Program-made: the position numbers and the translations under genes
Part shown: in pieces, positions 12,601 through 24,358 of the stretch
Layout: every line of letters begins with the position of its first letter
Position numbering within the stretch: position 1 is the stretch's first letter
Source: Lactifluus volemus
Taxonomy: Eukaryota; Basidiomycota; Agaricomycetes; Russulales; Russulaceae
Reading direction: 5' to 3'
Assembly (NCBI GenBank): GCA_022376515.1
Contig: WTXI01000058.1
Span: 1 to 64,000, forward strand
DNA length: 64,000 nucleotides
The notes under the pieces: generated by a model
Database searches by the model: none
Told to the model about the DNA's origin: nothing
What the model saw: the letters and a program-made list of their open reading frames with translations, nothing else

Positions 12601-15600
12601 TGCGAATCAGGGAAGAGTCTGGTGCGAAGGGGAGGGCTGAGATATAAATATGCGGAGCGCTCCTTGCTATGACCATTCCGAAATACCGCACAAATGCGGA
12701 CGCGTCATTCGCCAAGGCCGACAAATTCTTCACCTTCATTTGCAAATTCTAATTTATGCAAAAGTCACTACACAGCTCGATGAGTTATGGGGGGTACCGA
12801 CCTCTCGCTGCAACCATATCGACAAAATTGAAAGCGCCGGTGAAGCAACGCCTACTCTGTTCTTGATGCTGAGCACCTCCAGCCAAAATAAAAACTTCGA
12901 TTCGAGCAGTATTTGAAGTTTCCTGAAGAGTTCGTGCTCGAAAACAGCATGTTCCAAATGATCGTCCCAACAAATACAGGCATAAGATAAAGCAGATGGA
13001 ATATGTTTGGAAATTCGGGATTCAAGATCTGGGACTTCGCTATTGGCCAGATATGACGACTCGAGTTCGCATATGTTGAATTTGAGGCTATCTAGCATTA
13101 ATCCAACACAGGAATGTGCCAATTGATGGTGGGCATCGCCAAGGTCCACATAAAACACTTCACTCTTCTTGTTCATCAGAAAGTCGCGGAATGATGTATG
13201 GAGAGGAACGATGGGTCCAATTTGATCAGATGAAGTGACATTACTCAGCAGTGAGCCGAGGTGACGGAGTAATCCAATAACTGATCCAGAATCTTCGGGA
13301 TCCTCGATGGGCGCATACCGTCGCAGAGCAATCAAGTCGCGGACAGAGAGAGGTTCGATAGCAGCCAAAACCTGTGCCATGACGGACCGAAAGAGAATCA
13401 ATGCTTCATGTGGTTTGAAGTATCCCTCGAGAACCTCTTCGTATAACTTGTCCAATGGATCTTGTCCGCTGCCATCTCGCGAGTGTCCCAAGAGGCGCTG
13501 TACGCACTTCCTCTCGCTAAACCCGAAAGTAGCAGGAGGGTTGTTTATGAACCCACATGCAACGGCTGCCCATTGAAACAATCCCTCTGAAGCCTTCGCT
13601 AGTTTGATACCGTGGTCTCTGAACACGTGCGGAGGGAGCTCCTTCTCAAGATACAGGCCAATGTCTTGCTCCGTCTTGGAAGAGAGTATGGCATCATCCA
13701 TTTGGAGGATTCGAACTGATAATGCACTGGAAAACGCAGGTTCGATACCATTCTCCGGCCGCGATGTGAGGAGTATGCGGAGTTTGGGGGGAGGTCGAAA
13801 AGATGCTGGGCAATAAATGTGTGTAATCCAGATTTACCGATTGCATCTCCACTTTCATCTAGCGCATCGATGATGATAATGATCGGGTCCCCGAACTGGA
13901 GGTTCTTAAGAGGTTCGAGGAGGAGATATTCGAAGAGTGTACGATAGTCTCTGGTACCGCGAAGAGAGGAGTTGTCCTTGATGACCTGCCCGAGGGCGTG
14001 TTTGAAAGCGGGATAGCGATCGGAAAGATCGCGAGCAAGCGTGGTGAAGAGCTGATAAGTCTCGTCTTTCGACTGCTCTTTCCGTAGAAAAGCAAAGTAG
14101 GAACCGAGACGGGTTTCTCGAGACGACGGGCGACCTCATGTGCGATTGAGGACTTTCCTGTACCAGCCTGGCCGAGGAGAACAAGGCCACGTTCGGATTC
14201 AGGATTTTCGACCCATTTAGGATGCAATCCAAGAAGTCTTCGCGTGTGCCTGGAAGGCAGCGCTTCTCGTCGCCAAAACGCCAGCCTCCCTTATAAGGCA
14301 TTTCTCTGATTTTTGCGTCCAATTCTGTCTCTTCCTGTCAGATCGATCTGACGATCTTGTGACTCTCAGAATTACGCACCAGCTTCCAACACTTGGTTTG
14401 ATACGTCCCTTAGCTGGGCATTCACGTTGTCCTGCATTCGAAGCACGGTAACCTCGGTAGTGATGGCAGCATGAGCGAAGAAATTGTCTCGCAGTCGGAT
14501 GAGGATGGTGCTGTAGCGTTCGATATCTCCGTCAACTCGGCCTACGATATTCCTCAAAGTCCTCTTTCCTGCCAATATATTATCAGAACCAACAAGAGGG
14601 CAGGTCAGTGTGACGAACCGACTTGTACATCCTTCGCATACGATCAATGAACTTGGCAAATTCATAGACACGCAACAGCATCTCCTCAAGAAGTTTTGTC
14701 TGCATGGACCCCGGCTTGATGTTCCTCAAAGCGTCAGCCTCTTTCGCAAACTCAAACGCATCGCGTATCGCCTCAAGTAGTGTTCTGATGTTGTTATCAC
14801 GCTGAACCTGTTTTAGCAAAGTCTGGCCGTGGGGGGAATATAATCAACGATGAATGTTCGATATACTCCGATAAAGAGACACACCTCAGGGATCACTGAG
14901 AGCAGCTTCCATGCTGATTTCGCATGAGTGTTCAGCTGAAGAGCAGAAGTTAGTCCTGCGAATGATACGGAAGAATATCATACTTCTGCGATTGGACTGA
15001 CAGCATCCATTACCCGCTTGACGGTTTCAACAGCATTCGTCCACGTTTTCATCGTATCGATGGATTCCTCAGCGTGACGCAAAGCGATCAGTGATTTCTC
15101 CGTCTGGTTGCTCGCCACTGGTCGTATAGCAGTATCGCTCTCAACGGGAAGGTCAGTCGTCGGGGATAAAGGAGACAAGGGGGGGTGACTGAGGTAGGTT
15201 GTATTGTTTCGTCGTTGACCTGATCAGTAAAACGCGTGGTCCTTCCTTCGGCAGCAGGGTTTTCTAGATTGGCGCTTGCAGGGTTCAGGGCGTTGCCTGC
15301 AGCGGTCATAGAAGGACTCGCGTTTGATGATACGGTAATCGTTAAGTAGGGTGAGGCCGACTCCGTTGAGTATCCGGTATGTCCGTCAGCAGGACCAAAA
15401 AAAATATCAACCTCTAGATGAGGATGCTCAGCTAGACGGGTGGATAGGAATTCTAAAAAAGGACAAACCTCGTTGGGCTCCACAGGTTATTTCCTTCCTT
15501 CCGACAAGAATGTGTTTCCATATCGCCTTTTTCGCAAAAAGAGATATTGTAATCCGAGAGGATGGCTGTAGAGCACTGCAGGAGACTCAGTTTGAAACAG

Positions 15601-15949
15601 ATATAATAATACGTCGTTTCTTACACGATGTCGACATTCTCGTTCCATTCAGCACGATTCCCCACGCTTTGCACTGATCGTGTCCGCCAAGTTCTCGTCC
15701 CATCACCCACGGTAGCATAAAATCTGCGTCTCTTCCCAAGGAGGGGAAGATTGTGCGCCCTGAGGACTGATATGGGAGAGACTTAGTAGTTATACGAGTA
15801 CGGTCACAGGGACACGTACTGGTCACTTGAAGTGGCATCGAACTCGGTTGTGTTTCGCTGACAGGTGGGCGGGTGATGTCCCGTGATTCGGAGATCTGAG
15901 GACCTGGGCTATCAGGGAAGTTGTTGTTAACATCGGTGGACATCGACAT
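9618..15949 (-). pseudogene. gene B: C2-NACHT-WD40 NLR-like gene with multiple frameshifts
   Basis: Close paralogue of gene A with the same exon order and 20 WD40 repeats. The probable start is the ATG at 15949 (MSTDV). Compared with genes A and C, single bases are missing at about 15178 (G run), 14643, 14216-14219, 14114-14116 (TTTT to TTT), 13786-13791 (G run, in NACHT) and 12477-12480 (GGGGG to GGGG, in WD40 repeat 1). The WD40 exon is otherwise open for 937 codons to the conserved tail (DGWIYGD, FVHG). The Walker A segment GQAGTGKS is still readable near 14160. Either this is a young pseudogene or the consensus is poorly polished, since A and B are similar enough to confuse read mapping. 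If the deletions are artefacts the gene would be intact. Confidence 0.75.
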
Positions 15950-15964
15950 GAGAGACTTTAGCAT

Positions 15965-16370
15965 ACATCGGGATCATCTAGACGTAAAGCCTGGGAGAAG
16001 CTGAGATTGTGCTCAGTCGTTGCCGTGGCCAACACAACAATTCTTTGAAACCCCGCTCGGCTACTGCCAGTGGCGCACTGAGTCCAGTGAGAGGCTGGGA
16101 ATAGCCGTAACTTAGTCAGTTACAATAAACTAGCGATCGTTTGGCAAATTTTAAATGTCAGGTAGTAGGAGATTTGCCATTGGCTGCATATCCCTGATGG
16201 GGAGATCGTGTAGGTATGTACCATATTTTGTCATCAGTATCCCAAGTTCCACCACGAGAGGGGGCCACACCGCACAAGGAATTGTATTCTTTCGTTTCAG
16301 AGAGAATCAATCTTTACTATAGCGGCTGCATCACGTAAATGGTATATCATACGATAATTGCACGACCTCG
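15965..16370. other. spacer between gene B and ATG18 fragment 2; no gene seen
   Basis: Upstream of gene B's start. It may include the gene B promoter, but I see no clear TATA box. No conserved frame is present. Confidence 0.4.
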
Positions 16371-16760
16371 AGGTGCCAATAGCAGCTCATAAATGGAAAT
16401 TGAGGGCCTAGTCGTTCGCCTCATGTGCCGAGTCGAGCAGTCCGCGGATGGGGACGTCCGAGCTACTGTACTATTGAAGATGAAGATACAGCGTGCATGA
16501 GTACTGCTTCATCAGGGAACGTTCTCAGGTCCCAGGTAGAAATGGCCCGGAAAGAGGCAACGGGTCCTCATAACGAGGTTCCCCACCTGATGGATGCTTC
16601 CGAATGGAAGAGAACAGATAAAGGACACACCCGCTTGGACCTAGGCTATGATGCGTCGTGCGCCACTCGTTGGGAGTTTGAGGAATGCCAAATCTCGCGC
16701 GGGGCTACCACACCTCTGTGAGTGTGTTCGGAAGGCAGGTACCAACAGGTTCTTCTCTAA
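16371..16760 (-). pseudogene. ATG18 pseudogene fragment 2 (3' end)
   Basis: Minus-strand remnant of the ATG18 3' end. 'cgccactcgttgggagtttgaggaatgccaaatctc' parallels 32055-32090 of the intact gene, and 'gccgagtcgagcagtc' parallels its last exon. The stop (CTA at about 16408) lines up with the stop of the intact gene. The intervening introns and exon 5 have been scrambled, so no protein can be made. It is the second decayed copy in the triplicated NLR/ATG18 series. Confidence 0.75.
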
Positions 16761-16978
16761 GCGTAACGAGTCAGAGCGTGGCAGAAAATATGTTCCAACA
16801 GGAGCGACCAAAAAACTTTATGATTCACCAAAGGATGCCAACTTTCGACGTGGGGATGCCTGCCAATGCGTGCAGGACGATGAGGGCCTGAGTTTCTGCG
16901 TCACTGGCATATCAATTAGGCAACCTTCTCTCACGGTCCGGTCCGGTTTTAGGTTCTCTTTGAATTTGGCGGCTTGGC

Positions 16979-16990
16979 CATCAGCTCATC
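16979..16990. repeat. left target-site duplication of the LINE
   Basis: CATCAGCTCATC, identical to 24568-24579 directly after the poly(A) tail. The bases just outside differ, so the repeat is exactly 12 bp. Confidence 0.9.
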
Positions 16991-17685
16991 CGGGGGCCCC
17001 TTGATCTGCTACCACCACCAGGTGCGATTTTCCCACGGCGCAAGCCAGGGCAAGGGCGGGTGAAGTGGCTCTGCCACCACCCGAGGACTACCACCGGCCT
17101 CCCTAACCAAAAACTACGCTTACCCACGAAAGTACCAGACGTATCACTACCACGTATATTATGCCCACCCGGCACACCGCATGAGCCAGCAATCCATTCA
17201 TGCCACTCCCCATCATAAGTACCTGTCTAGCAGTAGCACCACGCATCTATACATCTAGAAACCCTAATACCAAACTTTTCAATCACCATTCATAACCTGC
17301 GCGAAAAATCAGAAACGTCCTTGCAATGCCACCCACCGGCAACGAGCACCCAAGCCCAGCTTCCTGCCCCCCCGACCCGCCAACAAAGCGGAGTACGAAG
17401 TCTCCCTTTGTGCCATCAAAGGCCAATATTTAAAGGAAACGGACCCACGCAGCCCCCAACCCTCCAACGAAGTTACCACTCCCATGGCTGAATCCACTTC
17501 CAAAGAAACCTCCCACAAATCCACCACCGCTGCCAGGATGGCCGTCTCAAGCGGCCCAGCAGCAGCCACCGCTGAAGTAAGGAAAAGCAAAAGGCTGCGA
17601 ACCAGTAAGCCACCCACTACCCCACGTACGCTAAAGCTAATACCCCATAGAACCCCAGGCAGACAATGCCACTGACCCCTTCGCC
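16991..17685 (+). other. LINE 5' leader, possibly with a displaced ORF1 N-terminus
   Basis: Leader upstream of the ORF1 ATG. A 63-codon frame at 17484-17675 (rich in Ser, Thr and Lys) stops just before ORF1 in another frame. The ORF1 frame itself is open back to about 17641. This would fit a longer original ORF1 split by one indel, or a short upstream ORF. I cannot decide between them. Confidence 0.45.
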
Positions 17686-19077
17686 ATGGACGTGATATCC
17701 CCTCAGATCAACCCAGCTGTAACCTCCATCACTATCCCCGCTGAGGCTGTGCATACGGCCAACACTAGAGCACTGCCCTACCCACCTTCGGAGATGAGCC
17801 CGACCCCGCCGCCGATTCCGATGCCACCCTTCCAAATTGAAACCTCTCCCACCCCGCCAGCATCCCCAACCCCGCGTAGGCCTCCCCAATCCACCACCCA
17901 AGCTCATGGTGCCGATAACACTAACGACTCCCTCATGGAGTCAGCCCCACCCACACCTACGGAAGAGGTCCCATTCCCACAAGCGAGGAACCCCGCCGGT
18001 GCAATGGCACAACGTCTACGACCTCTCACCCTGTCCCGCTCTGAAGGCGACATCCCAACTGGCCCAACTCTAAACCCCATGAGCTCCATATGTGCACGCC
18101 TCGCCGCAGCCAAAAAACCCGCCCACTCCTACGTATCAGCCAGAGGACGTCCCCGCAACCCGCTTGACAAATACACGAATGCCACCATGCCTGCAGTCCA
18201 CCTCGCCGACCCCACAGCAGCCTTCAATGACATCGACCTTGACACCGTCATCGAATGGGATAACTCCCCTGGAAAACTGCTCGCTTTCCCTTTCGAAAAA
18301 GACGCCGATCAACTAGCCAACCACAAAACCATCAAAGGGCTCATTCTCGCCGCCGCCATCGAAATCACCGGGTCCCAATGTGTGGCCGTAGGCGCCCCGC
18401 GACAAACAGAAGAGGCTAGGATTCAGAAACGGCTCCCCCCCAATACCTTCCTAATCTACCACCTCACGGAAGACCAACGTCAGCTCCTCCTGAAACGCGG
18501 AGTGTGGTCCTCCGCGTCGATCACCTTCCGGGTCACCCCTTTCGACCCAACTTCCCCAGACTTCCTATTTGCCATACAAGAACTAGACACCTTGTTCACT
18601 AATGACGTATACACCCTGGTCCGCAACACCTGGCGCGATGCCGACACCATGCACAAACTGAACACCATCATCTCGGAGACCCCTGAAGTCGACCGCCACG
18701 ATACTGAAGTCGCCCTAAAAAGCTTCATAGACTCCATGTGGGTCGAGAAACTCGACGTCAAGGCTGCAGGAGCCCTCCCAAAACCCTCTTTCAACGTCTT
18801 CGCAAAAGGATCCTTCATTAAACAGGACCAGCTCTGGACCACTCTCCGTGACCACCTCGTTAGCCGTTCCTACTCTTCCATCATGCTGGACACAGGAAGA
18901 ACCCTCACCACCCCCTACGACTGCCACATCTGCCACTGCATAACTCACCCCCGGGGATTATGCCCCTTCCCATCCATTGAGGGATGGAACGGCCCAAGCT
19001 GCCGCCCCGCCAACCCCACACGCGAGAGAGGTGGCAAAATGACCGGTGGATACCCCAAGCGCGAAGGACGAACCTGA
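17686..19077 (+). CDS. LINE ORF1: Gag-like RNA-binding protein with CCHC zinc knuckle
   Basis: 463 codons. Residues 1-110 are Pro/Thr-rich and probably disordered. A structured middle follows, and a zinc knuckle of exact C-x2-C-x4-H-x4-C spacing lies near the end (C413, C416, H421, C426; CHIC...H....C). After it comes a basic Arg/Lys/Gly-rich tail. ORF1 proteins of LINEs coat the element RNA and act as chaperones, here probably in the cytoplasmic ribonucleoprotein. It lies 418 bp before ORF2. The start may have been further upstream (see the leader). Confidence 0.85.
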   Translation: MDVISPQINPAVTSITIPAEAVHTANTRALPYPPSEMSPTPPPIPMPPFQIETSPTPPASPTPRRPPQSTTQAHGADNTNDSLMESAPPTPTEEVPFPQARNPAGAMAQRLRPLTLSRSEGDIPTGPTLNPMSSICARLAAAKKPAHSYVSARGRPRNPLDKYTNATMPAVHLADPTAAFNDIDLDTVIEWDNSPGKLLAFPFEKDADQLANHKTIKGLILAAAIEITGSQCVAVGAPRQTEEARIQKRLPPNTFLIYHLTEDQRQLLLKRGVWSSASITFRVTPFDPTSPDFLFAIQELDTLFTNDVYTLVRNTWRDADTMHKLNTIISETPEVDRHDTEVALKSFIDSMWVEKLDVKAAGALPKPSFNVFAKGSFIKQDQLWTTLRDHLVSRSYSSIMLDTGRTLTTPYDCHICHCITHPRGLCPFPSIEGWNGPSCRPANPTRERGGKMTGGYPKREGRT

Positions 19078-19495
19078 GCCCACAAGACCCCCCCTTAAAT
19101 ACTTACTCATATGTCTGATGAAACTGTCTGGAACGTAATCTCTGTCTGTAACGTAGTACCCTACGTAGCCTCGTCAAAGTGCCTGAATAAAAACAAATGT
19201 TATTGTCCCCCCATACTATCCGGAATAAATCCCGTTTGAACCCAAACGTCACCAAAACGCCACACCGCAATGCCACCGGAACACGCCACTCAAATACAAG
19301 ACGACACGCTCCCACCACGGCCCTCTACCTACACACCATGCCACAAAGCTCTGCTCTGCTCCCCCTTGCCCCCCCTCCGCCCCCCAGGGAATACCACCCG
19401 CCCCTCTAAACAATGAGGCCCTCCCATGCGCCCACCAGCGCTCCCCCCCACCCGGGGGCCCCGGTATAACCGGTAACCAACCGCCGAAAGGCAGG

Positions 19496-22400
19496 ATGAA
19501 AGCGAACATTAATATAGCTACCATTAACATGAACGGCTTCTCCGCCCCCTCTAACAATATGACTGGCATAGACAAATGGTCGATGATCAATAGCACTCTT
19601 AATAAATACAAAATAGCTATCCTTGCATTACAGGAAACTCACATTGATCAGAACCTGCTAGAACAAATCCTAGCCTGTTTCGGAAAAAAGATGGATATAG
19701 TCTTCTCAGCAGACCCAGACTCCCCACGTGAATCGGCAGGGGTAGCCTTTGTAATAAATAAATCGCTCATTAAACCAAAAATGTACTCAACACACGAACT
19801 CTACGAAGGTAGAGCCCTAGCGCTAAACATTAAATGGCTTGAGTCCGAGGAAACACTCCTCCTAAACATTTACGCACCAAATGACAGGGCCACCCACCCC
19901 TCTTTCTGGGAAAGAATAAACTCGAAACGACGTGCCTCCCACCTCCGACGTCCAGACTTCATGCTGGGAGATTTCAACATAGTAGAAGACCCAATTGATA
20001 GAGCACCCGCCCACGCGGACATGAATACTGCCACTACTGCGCTACGAGAACTCCGCCAAGCGTGGGAGATACGAGACCAATGGCGACACACCTTCCCAAA
20101 CGAAAGAGCCTTTACATACCGGGCCAACACTACTGGGGGTCAAATCCAATCGCGCCTTGACAGGATCTACATTGCGAATAGACTTACTAAGTTCACTTAC
20201 AATTGGAATATAACCCCAACACCAATACCAACCGACCACTGGATGGTCGCGGTCAAGTTCGCACCAAAGGATGCCCCCTCCATAGGCAACGGAAGGTGGA
20301 CGTGGCCCATCTCTCTGATCGACGACGAGAAAATCATAAACGCGGTAATAGAACGGGGTAAAAAACTAGAAGAAGATCTTGACTCACTGGCCCGAGAGCA
20401 CGTAAATCGGGACATATCCAACCCGCAACTCCTATGGAAAGCCTTTAAAGACGACATCAAAGACATTGCAATAAAACTCTCCAAGGGGAGATTCCACCGG
20501 CCAGCCTCACGGGCCAATATGATAAAAGAAGACCTCAAGAAATTAAGACAGAACCACGCCCTAGACACAGACGAGAGCCTACGTGCATCGGAAGCCTTCC
20601 TGGCGGACCAGCTAGAACACCTCGAAAAACTTCAGGCAAGAAACAAACGAACCAAGTTGCGCGCAAGCTTGGACGCCCACGGAGAAAACTTAGGGGGCAT
20701 CTGGTCGAAAATAAACGCGGAAAAGAAACCACGGGACACAATTTACAAATTAAAAGTCCCAAACTCAACCCCCCCACAATTAGAGCGCGACTCTAACAGG
20801 ATGGCTGAACTCGTGAAAACATACCATGAGAACCTCCAAAGCGAGGGCATAAGCCAATCCGACGAAACAGAATGGACGAACAACGTCAACCAGATCCTAA
20901 GCACGATCCCAGAATCACAACTACTGCCTGAGCCCGAGAGATCCCCTATGAGTTACCAAATAACAGAAGCCCAGATAACCCGCGCCCTGCAACTAGCAAA
21001 AAACGGATCAGCTACCGGCATGGACGGGTGCCCATACGAACTTTGGAAACTGTTGAAAACCAAGCACGAAACGGCACTAAGCGAAAATAAAGATGGCTTC
21101 AACATTAGCAAAACCCTAGCTACTATCTTCCAGGACATACAAACCTTCGGCGTTGCCCCTGACTCTGATTTCGCCCTTGGCTGGATGTGCTCCCTGTACA
21201 AAAAGAAAGATCCCACGGAAATAAGTAATTACTGGCCGATCACCCTGCTCAACACAGATTATAAGCTGTTCACCAAAGTCCTCGCCATACAATTAACAGA
21301 CTCGATCGACAGCCTAGTGCATAAAGATCAAGCTGGTTTCATCCCAGGAAGATCCATTTTCGACCAGATTAGGCTAGCGAAAGCCATCATCAACTATGCA
21401 GAGATTACCAAGGAGGAAGGGGCGATTGTCGCGCTCGACCAAGAAAAAGCGTATGACAAGATAAGACACGACTACCTATGGAAAACCCTAGAAGCGTTCA
21501 GACTCCCACCCCTCTTCATTAAGACCATAAGAAACCTGTATGAAAACGCCAGTACCCAGGTAGCCGTCAACGGCCATTTCAGTGAACCCTTCCGAGTCAC
21601 GCGAGGTGTGAGACAAGGAGACCCCCTCTCCTGCCTAGCCTTCAACCTAGCAATAGAACCTCTTGCATGCACACTTAGAGACAGCCCAAGACTTCTAGGT
21701 TTCCGAATACCGGGCCTGGAAGATAAGCTGATAACCAGTTTCTTCGCAGACGACACCAACCTGTACCTAAGCCGAAATGACCGCTTTGACCATGTAAAAT
21801 CACTCTTGGACAAATGGTGTCGGGCCTCAGGTGCGAAGTTCAACATAGAAAAGACCGAGATCATACCAATCGGCCCTGAGGGATACAGGTCATCTGTATT
21901 AGAGACAAGGAAAATCAACCAATTAGACAGAGAACCACTAAGCGAGAGAATCCGGATCGCGAAAGATGGAGATGCAACACACTCCCTGGGCGCATGGATA
22001 GGAAATAAAGTAGACAACGCCTCCCCCTGGGAACCAATCCTTGACCGGATTAAAATCAAACTCGACCTGTGGAATAAAGGCCACCCCACCCTAAACGGCC
22101 GCAAGTTAATCGTGCAAGCTGTAATCGGCGGACACACCCAATTCCTCACGAAAGCTCAAGGGATGCCCGACAACATCGTAAAAGCGCTTGAGAAACTAAG
22201 CCGGGACTTCATATGGAGTGACGACTCCTCCCCCAGAATCGGAATGGATACACTGTACTGCCCCATAGAAAAAGGCGGCCTAGGCCTGCTAGACATCCCT
22301 GCTAGAAACGAAGCCATCGAAATCATGTGGCTAAAGGCATACCTAAACCTCACCCCTTCACGCCCAAAGTGGGCGAAAGTCTCCGATATAATAATAGACG

Positions 22401-24358
22401 CGATCGCACCAACCACCTCCAACGAACAAGCACGCATTAACTGCTTCCTCCAATCCTGGGACATCCCAACAAAGGGCCCGCGGTTTAGACAGCTGAACGA
22501 AGACCTAAAAAGAATGCTACAAACAGCTGGTAAATACAAAGCCAACCTTGCCGCTATAAGACTCTCCCGACGCTTACGCGCTCAACTACCAGCGTGGTAC
22601 CACCTAGCCTCTGAACCCCGCCCACTCACGAATGCCACCTCGAAATGCCTACTCGAAACGCACAACACCATGACAGTCGCAGACCTTCTCATTGCATCCG
22701 CTAGACTGCGGGATACACGCCAAGGCCCCCCCCACGTCCCCCTCCCCCAATGTCTATGCCAGGACTGCAGGACAGACCGCCACCGAGGATGTCATAACCC
22801 CCACGCGTGCGCGCTAGAAGCATCTATCAGAATAAACCAGATTGATGCTAAATTGAACCCCCTACCACTAGGAGACCGGCACGATCACCTATCACTGACG
22901 AGGGGACGAAAGGCCAGAAACCTAGAAGCAGCACAAAACAATGGAACCATCCTCTTCGACCCTTCAATCACCTGCAGAGATGACTTAGCAGAATGCTTCA
23001 GGATCTTCGTAGACCCAAGCCGCCTCTCCAACATCCCAGCACGCCGCTACTACACCCAAGGGATAAACATGAGACACAGAGAAGTGACAGTCTACACTGA
23101 CGGCGCATGCTTCAATAACGGTAAGGAAAACGCACGATGTGGAAGTGGAATCTGGTTTGGACCAGATGACAGGCGTAACTCCTCTCTACGAGTTCCAGGA
23201 ACGGCTCAATCGAACCAGGTAGCTGAAATTGCAGCGGTAATAGACGCTGCGAAGTCAATCCCTCACTTTTGGCCATTGTTAATAATGTCAGACTCCAAAT
23301 ATGTAATTTCCGGTCTCACGACGCACCTGCGCGCCTGGGAGGATAATGGCTGGATAGGAGTAAAGAATGCACCCCACTTTAAAAGAGCGGCTTACCTCCT
23401 CAAGGTCCGCACCGCAACCACATCCTTCAAGTGGGTCAAAGGCCATGAGGGCAACATTGGCAATGAGGAAAGCGATCGTCTCGCAAAGGAAGGAGCCAAT
23501 AAAGAGGAGCCCGACATCCTAGAATTACACATACCCAAAGAATACGACCTACAAGGCGCTAAGCTAACAACGCTAACACAAGCAATTGCATACCAAGGAA
23601 TCCGAGAACGTGCCTCCCCCCCAATCAGACCGACAACGATAGAAAACCTCCAACTCACCCGGACGGCCCTAACGAACCTCACCGACTCGATCGAAACAGA
23701 CGAGTCTCTATGGAAAGGCATCAGGAACACAGTCCTTAGACTCCGTGTACGCCAATTCCTATTCAAATCCATGCACGGATCATACAAAATAGGAGATTTC
23801 TGGAGTCACGTACCCAACCACGAACACCGCCAAATGTGCTCCAAATGTAACACCATAGAATCGATGGCCCACGTCCTCGTCCACTGTCGCGAAAAACCGG
23901 TCAACACGATTTGGGCCCTAGCACACACGACCTGGCCCCACTCACCCGACTCCTGGCCACAGATCAACCTAGGCATCATCCTAGGCTGTGGATCCATCAC
24001 GGTACCCCAAGCCCAAGGAAACGAAGCTCACCAGAACGACAGATCCCCTGACCTAAGAGGCGCCACTCGCCTTCTTCAAATCCTCATTTCTGAATCAGCC
24101 CACCTGATCTGGGTCCTCCGGTGTGAGCGCGTTATCCAAGAACGCAGCCATAACGAAAACGAGATCAAAACACGGTGGTACAAAGCCATCAACACAAGAC
24201 TCACCAATGATAGGATCACGGCTACAAAAATAAAACGAAACCAGAAGTTCACCAGAACAGTTTCCCACACCTGGGATCTCATCCTACGACAGCATGGGGA
24301 ACCCCCATACAACTGGCTCCATAATCGTGAGGTTTTAGTGGGTAGGAGGCCACCATAG
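19496..24358 (+). CDS. LINE ORF2: endonuclease-reverse transcriptase-RNase H polyprotein
   Basis: 1620 codons. The N-terminal endonuclease/exonuclease/phosphatase fold shows LQETH (E47), GDFN (158-161) and TDHW (246-249). The reverse transcriptase has AGFIPGRSI, RGVRQGDPLS and the catalytic FADD (750-753). A Cys/His cluster (CLCQDC...RGCHNPHAC) lies between RT and RNase H at about 1085. RNase H keeps all four acidic residues: D1202 (YTDGA), E1244 (QVAEIAA), D1266 (SDSKY) and D1327 (ESDRLA). Near the C-terminus is a zf-RVT-like motif (CSKC...H...HC). The enzyme nicks the target and primes reverse transcription from it; RNase H removes the template RNA. All key residues are present, so activity is plausible. 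Confidence 0.95.
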   Translation: MKANINIATINMNGFSAPSNNMTGIDKWSMINSTLNKYKIAILALQETHIDQNLLEQILACFGKKMDIVFSADPDSPRESAGVAFVINKSLIKPKMYSTHELYEGRALALNIKWLESEETLLLNIYAPNDRATHPSFWERINSKRRASHLRRPDFMLGDFNIVEDPIDRAPAHADMNTATTALRELRQAWEIRDQWRHTFPNERAFTYRANTTGGQIQSRLDRIYIANRLTKFTYNWNITPTPIPTDHWMVAVKFAPKDAPSIGNGRWTWPISLIDDEKIINAVIERGKKLEEDLDSLAREHVNRDISNPQLLWKAFKDDIKDIAIKLSKGRFHRPASRANMIKEDLKKLRQNHALDTDESLRASEAFLADQLEHLEKLQARNKRTKLRASLDAHGENLGGIWSKINAEKKPRDTIYKLKVPNSTPPQLERDSNRMAELVKTYHENLQSEGISQSDETEWTNNVNQILSTIPESQLLPEPERSPMSYQITEAQITRALQLAKNGSATGMDGCPYELWKLLKTKHETALSENKDGFNISKTLATIFQDIQTFGVAPDSDFALGWMCSLYKKKDPTEISNYWPITLLNTDYKLFTKVLAIQLTDSIDSLVHKDQAGFIPGRSIFDQIRLAKAIINYAEITKEEGAIVALDQEKAYDKIRHDYLWKTLEAFRLPPLFIKTIRNLYENASTQVAVNGHFSEPFRVTRGVRQGDPLSCLAFNLAIEPLACTLRDSPRLLGFRIPGLEDKLITSFFADDTNLYLSRNDRFDHVKSLLDKWCRASGAKFNIEKTEIIPIGPEGYRSSVLETRKINQLDREPLSERIRIAKDGDATHSLGAWIGNKVDNASPWEPILDRIKIKLDLWNKGHPTLNGRKLIVQAVIGGHTQFLTKAQGMPDNIVKALEKLSRDFIWSDDSSPRIGMDTLYCPIEKGGLGLLDIPARNEAIEIMWLKAYLNLTPSRPKWAKVSDIIIDAIAPTTSNEQARINCFLQSWDIPTKGPRFRQLNEDLKRMLQTAGKYKANLAAIRLSRRLRAQLPAWYHLASEPRPLTNATSKCLLETHNTMTVADLLIASARLRDTRQGPPHVPLPQCLCQDCRTDRHRGCHNPHACALEASIRINQIDAKLNPLPLGDRHDHLSLTRGRKARNLEAAQNNGTILFDPSITCRDDLAECFRIFVDPSRLSNIPARRYYTQGINMRHREVTVYTDGACFNNGKENARCGSGIWFGPDDRRNSSLRVPGTAQSNQVAEIAAVIDAAKSIPHFWPLLIMSDSKYVISGLTTHLRAWEDNGWIGVKNAPHFKRAAYLLKVRTATTSFKWVKGHEGNIGNEESDRLAKEGANKEEPDILELHIPKEYDLQGAKLTTLTQAIAYQGIRERASPPIRPTTIENLQLTRTALTNLTDSIETDESLWKGIRNTVLRLRVRQFLFKSMHGSYKIGDFWSHVPNHEHRQMCSKCNTIESMAHVLVHCREKPVNTIWALAHTTWPHSPDSWPQINLGIILGCGSITVPQAQGNEAHQNDRSPDLRGATRLLQILISESAHLIWVLRCERVIQERSHNENEIKTRWYKAINTRLTNDRITATKIKRNQKFTRTVSHTWDLILRQHGEPPYNWLHNREVLVGRRPP

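Noticed and set aside
21472..22149. 225-codon minus-strand frame inside the LINE
   Set aside because: It lies opposite the reverse transcriptase core of ORF2, which has clear catalytic motifs; the antisense frame has none.
19496..24358. LTR retrotransposon or retrovirus-like element
   Set aside because: No long terminal repeats, protease or integrase; the endonuclease is of the APE type and the element ends in poly(A).
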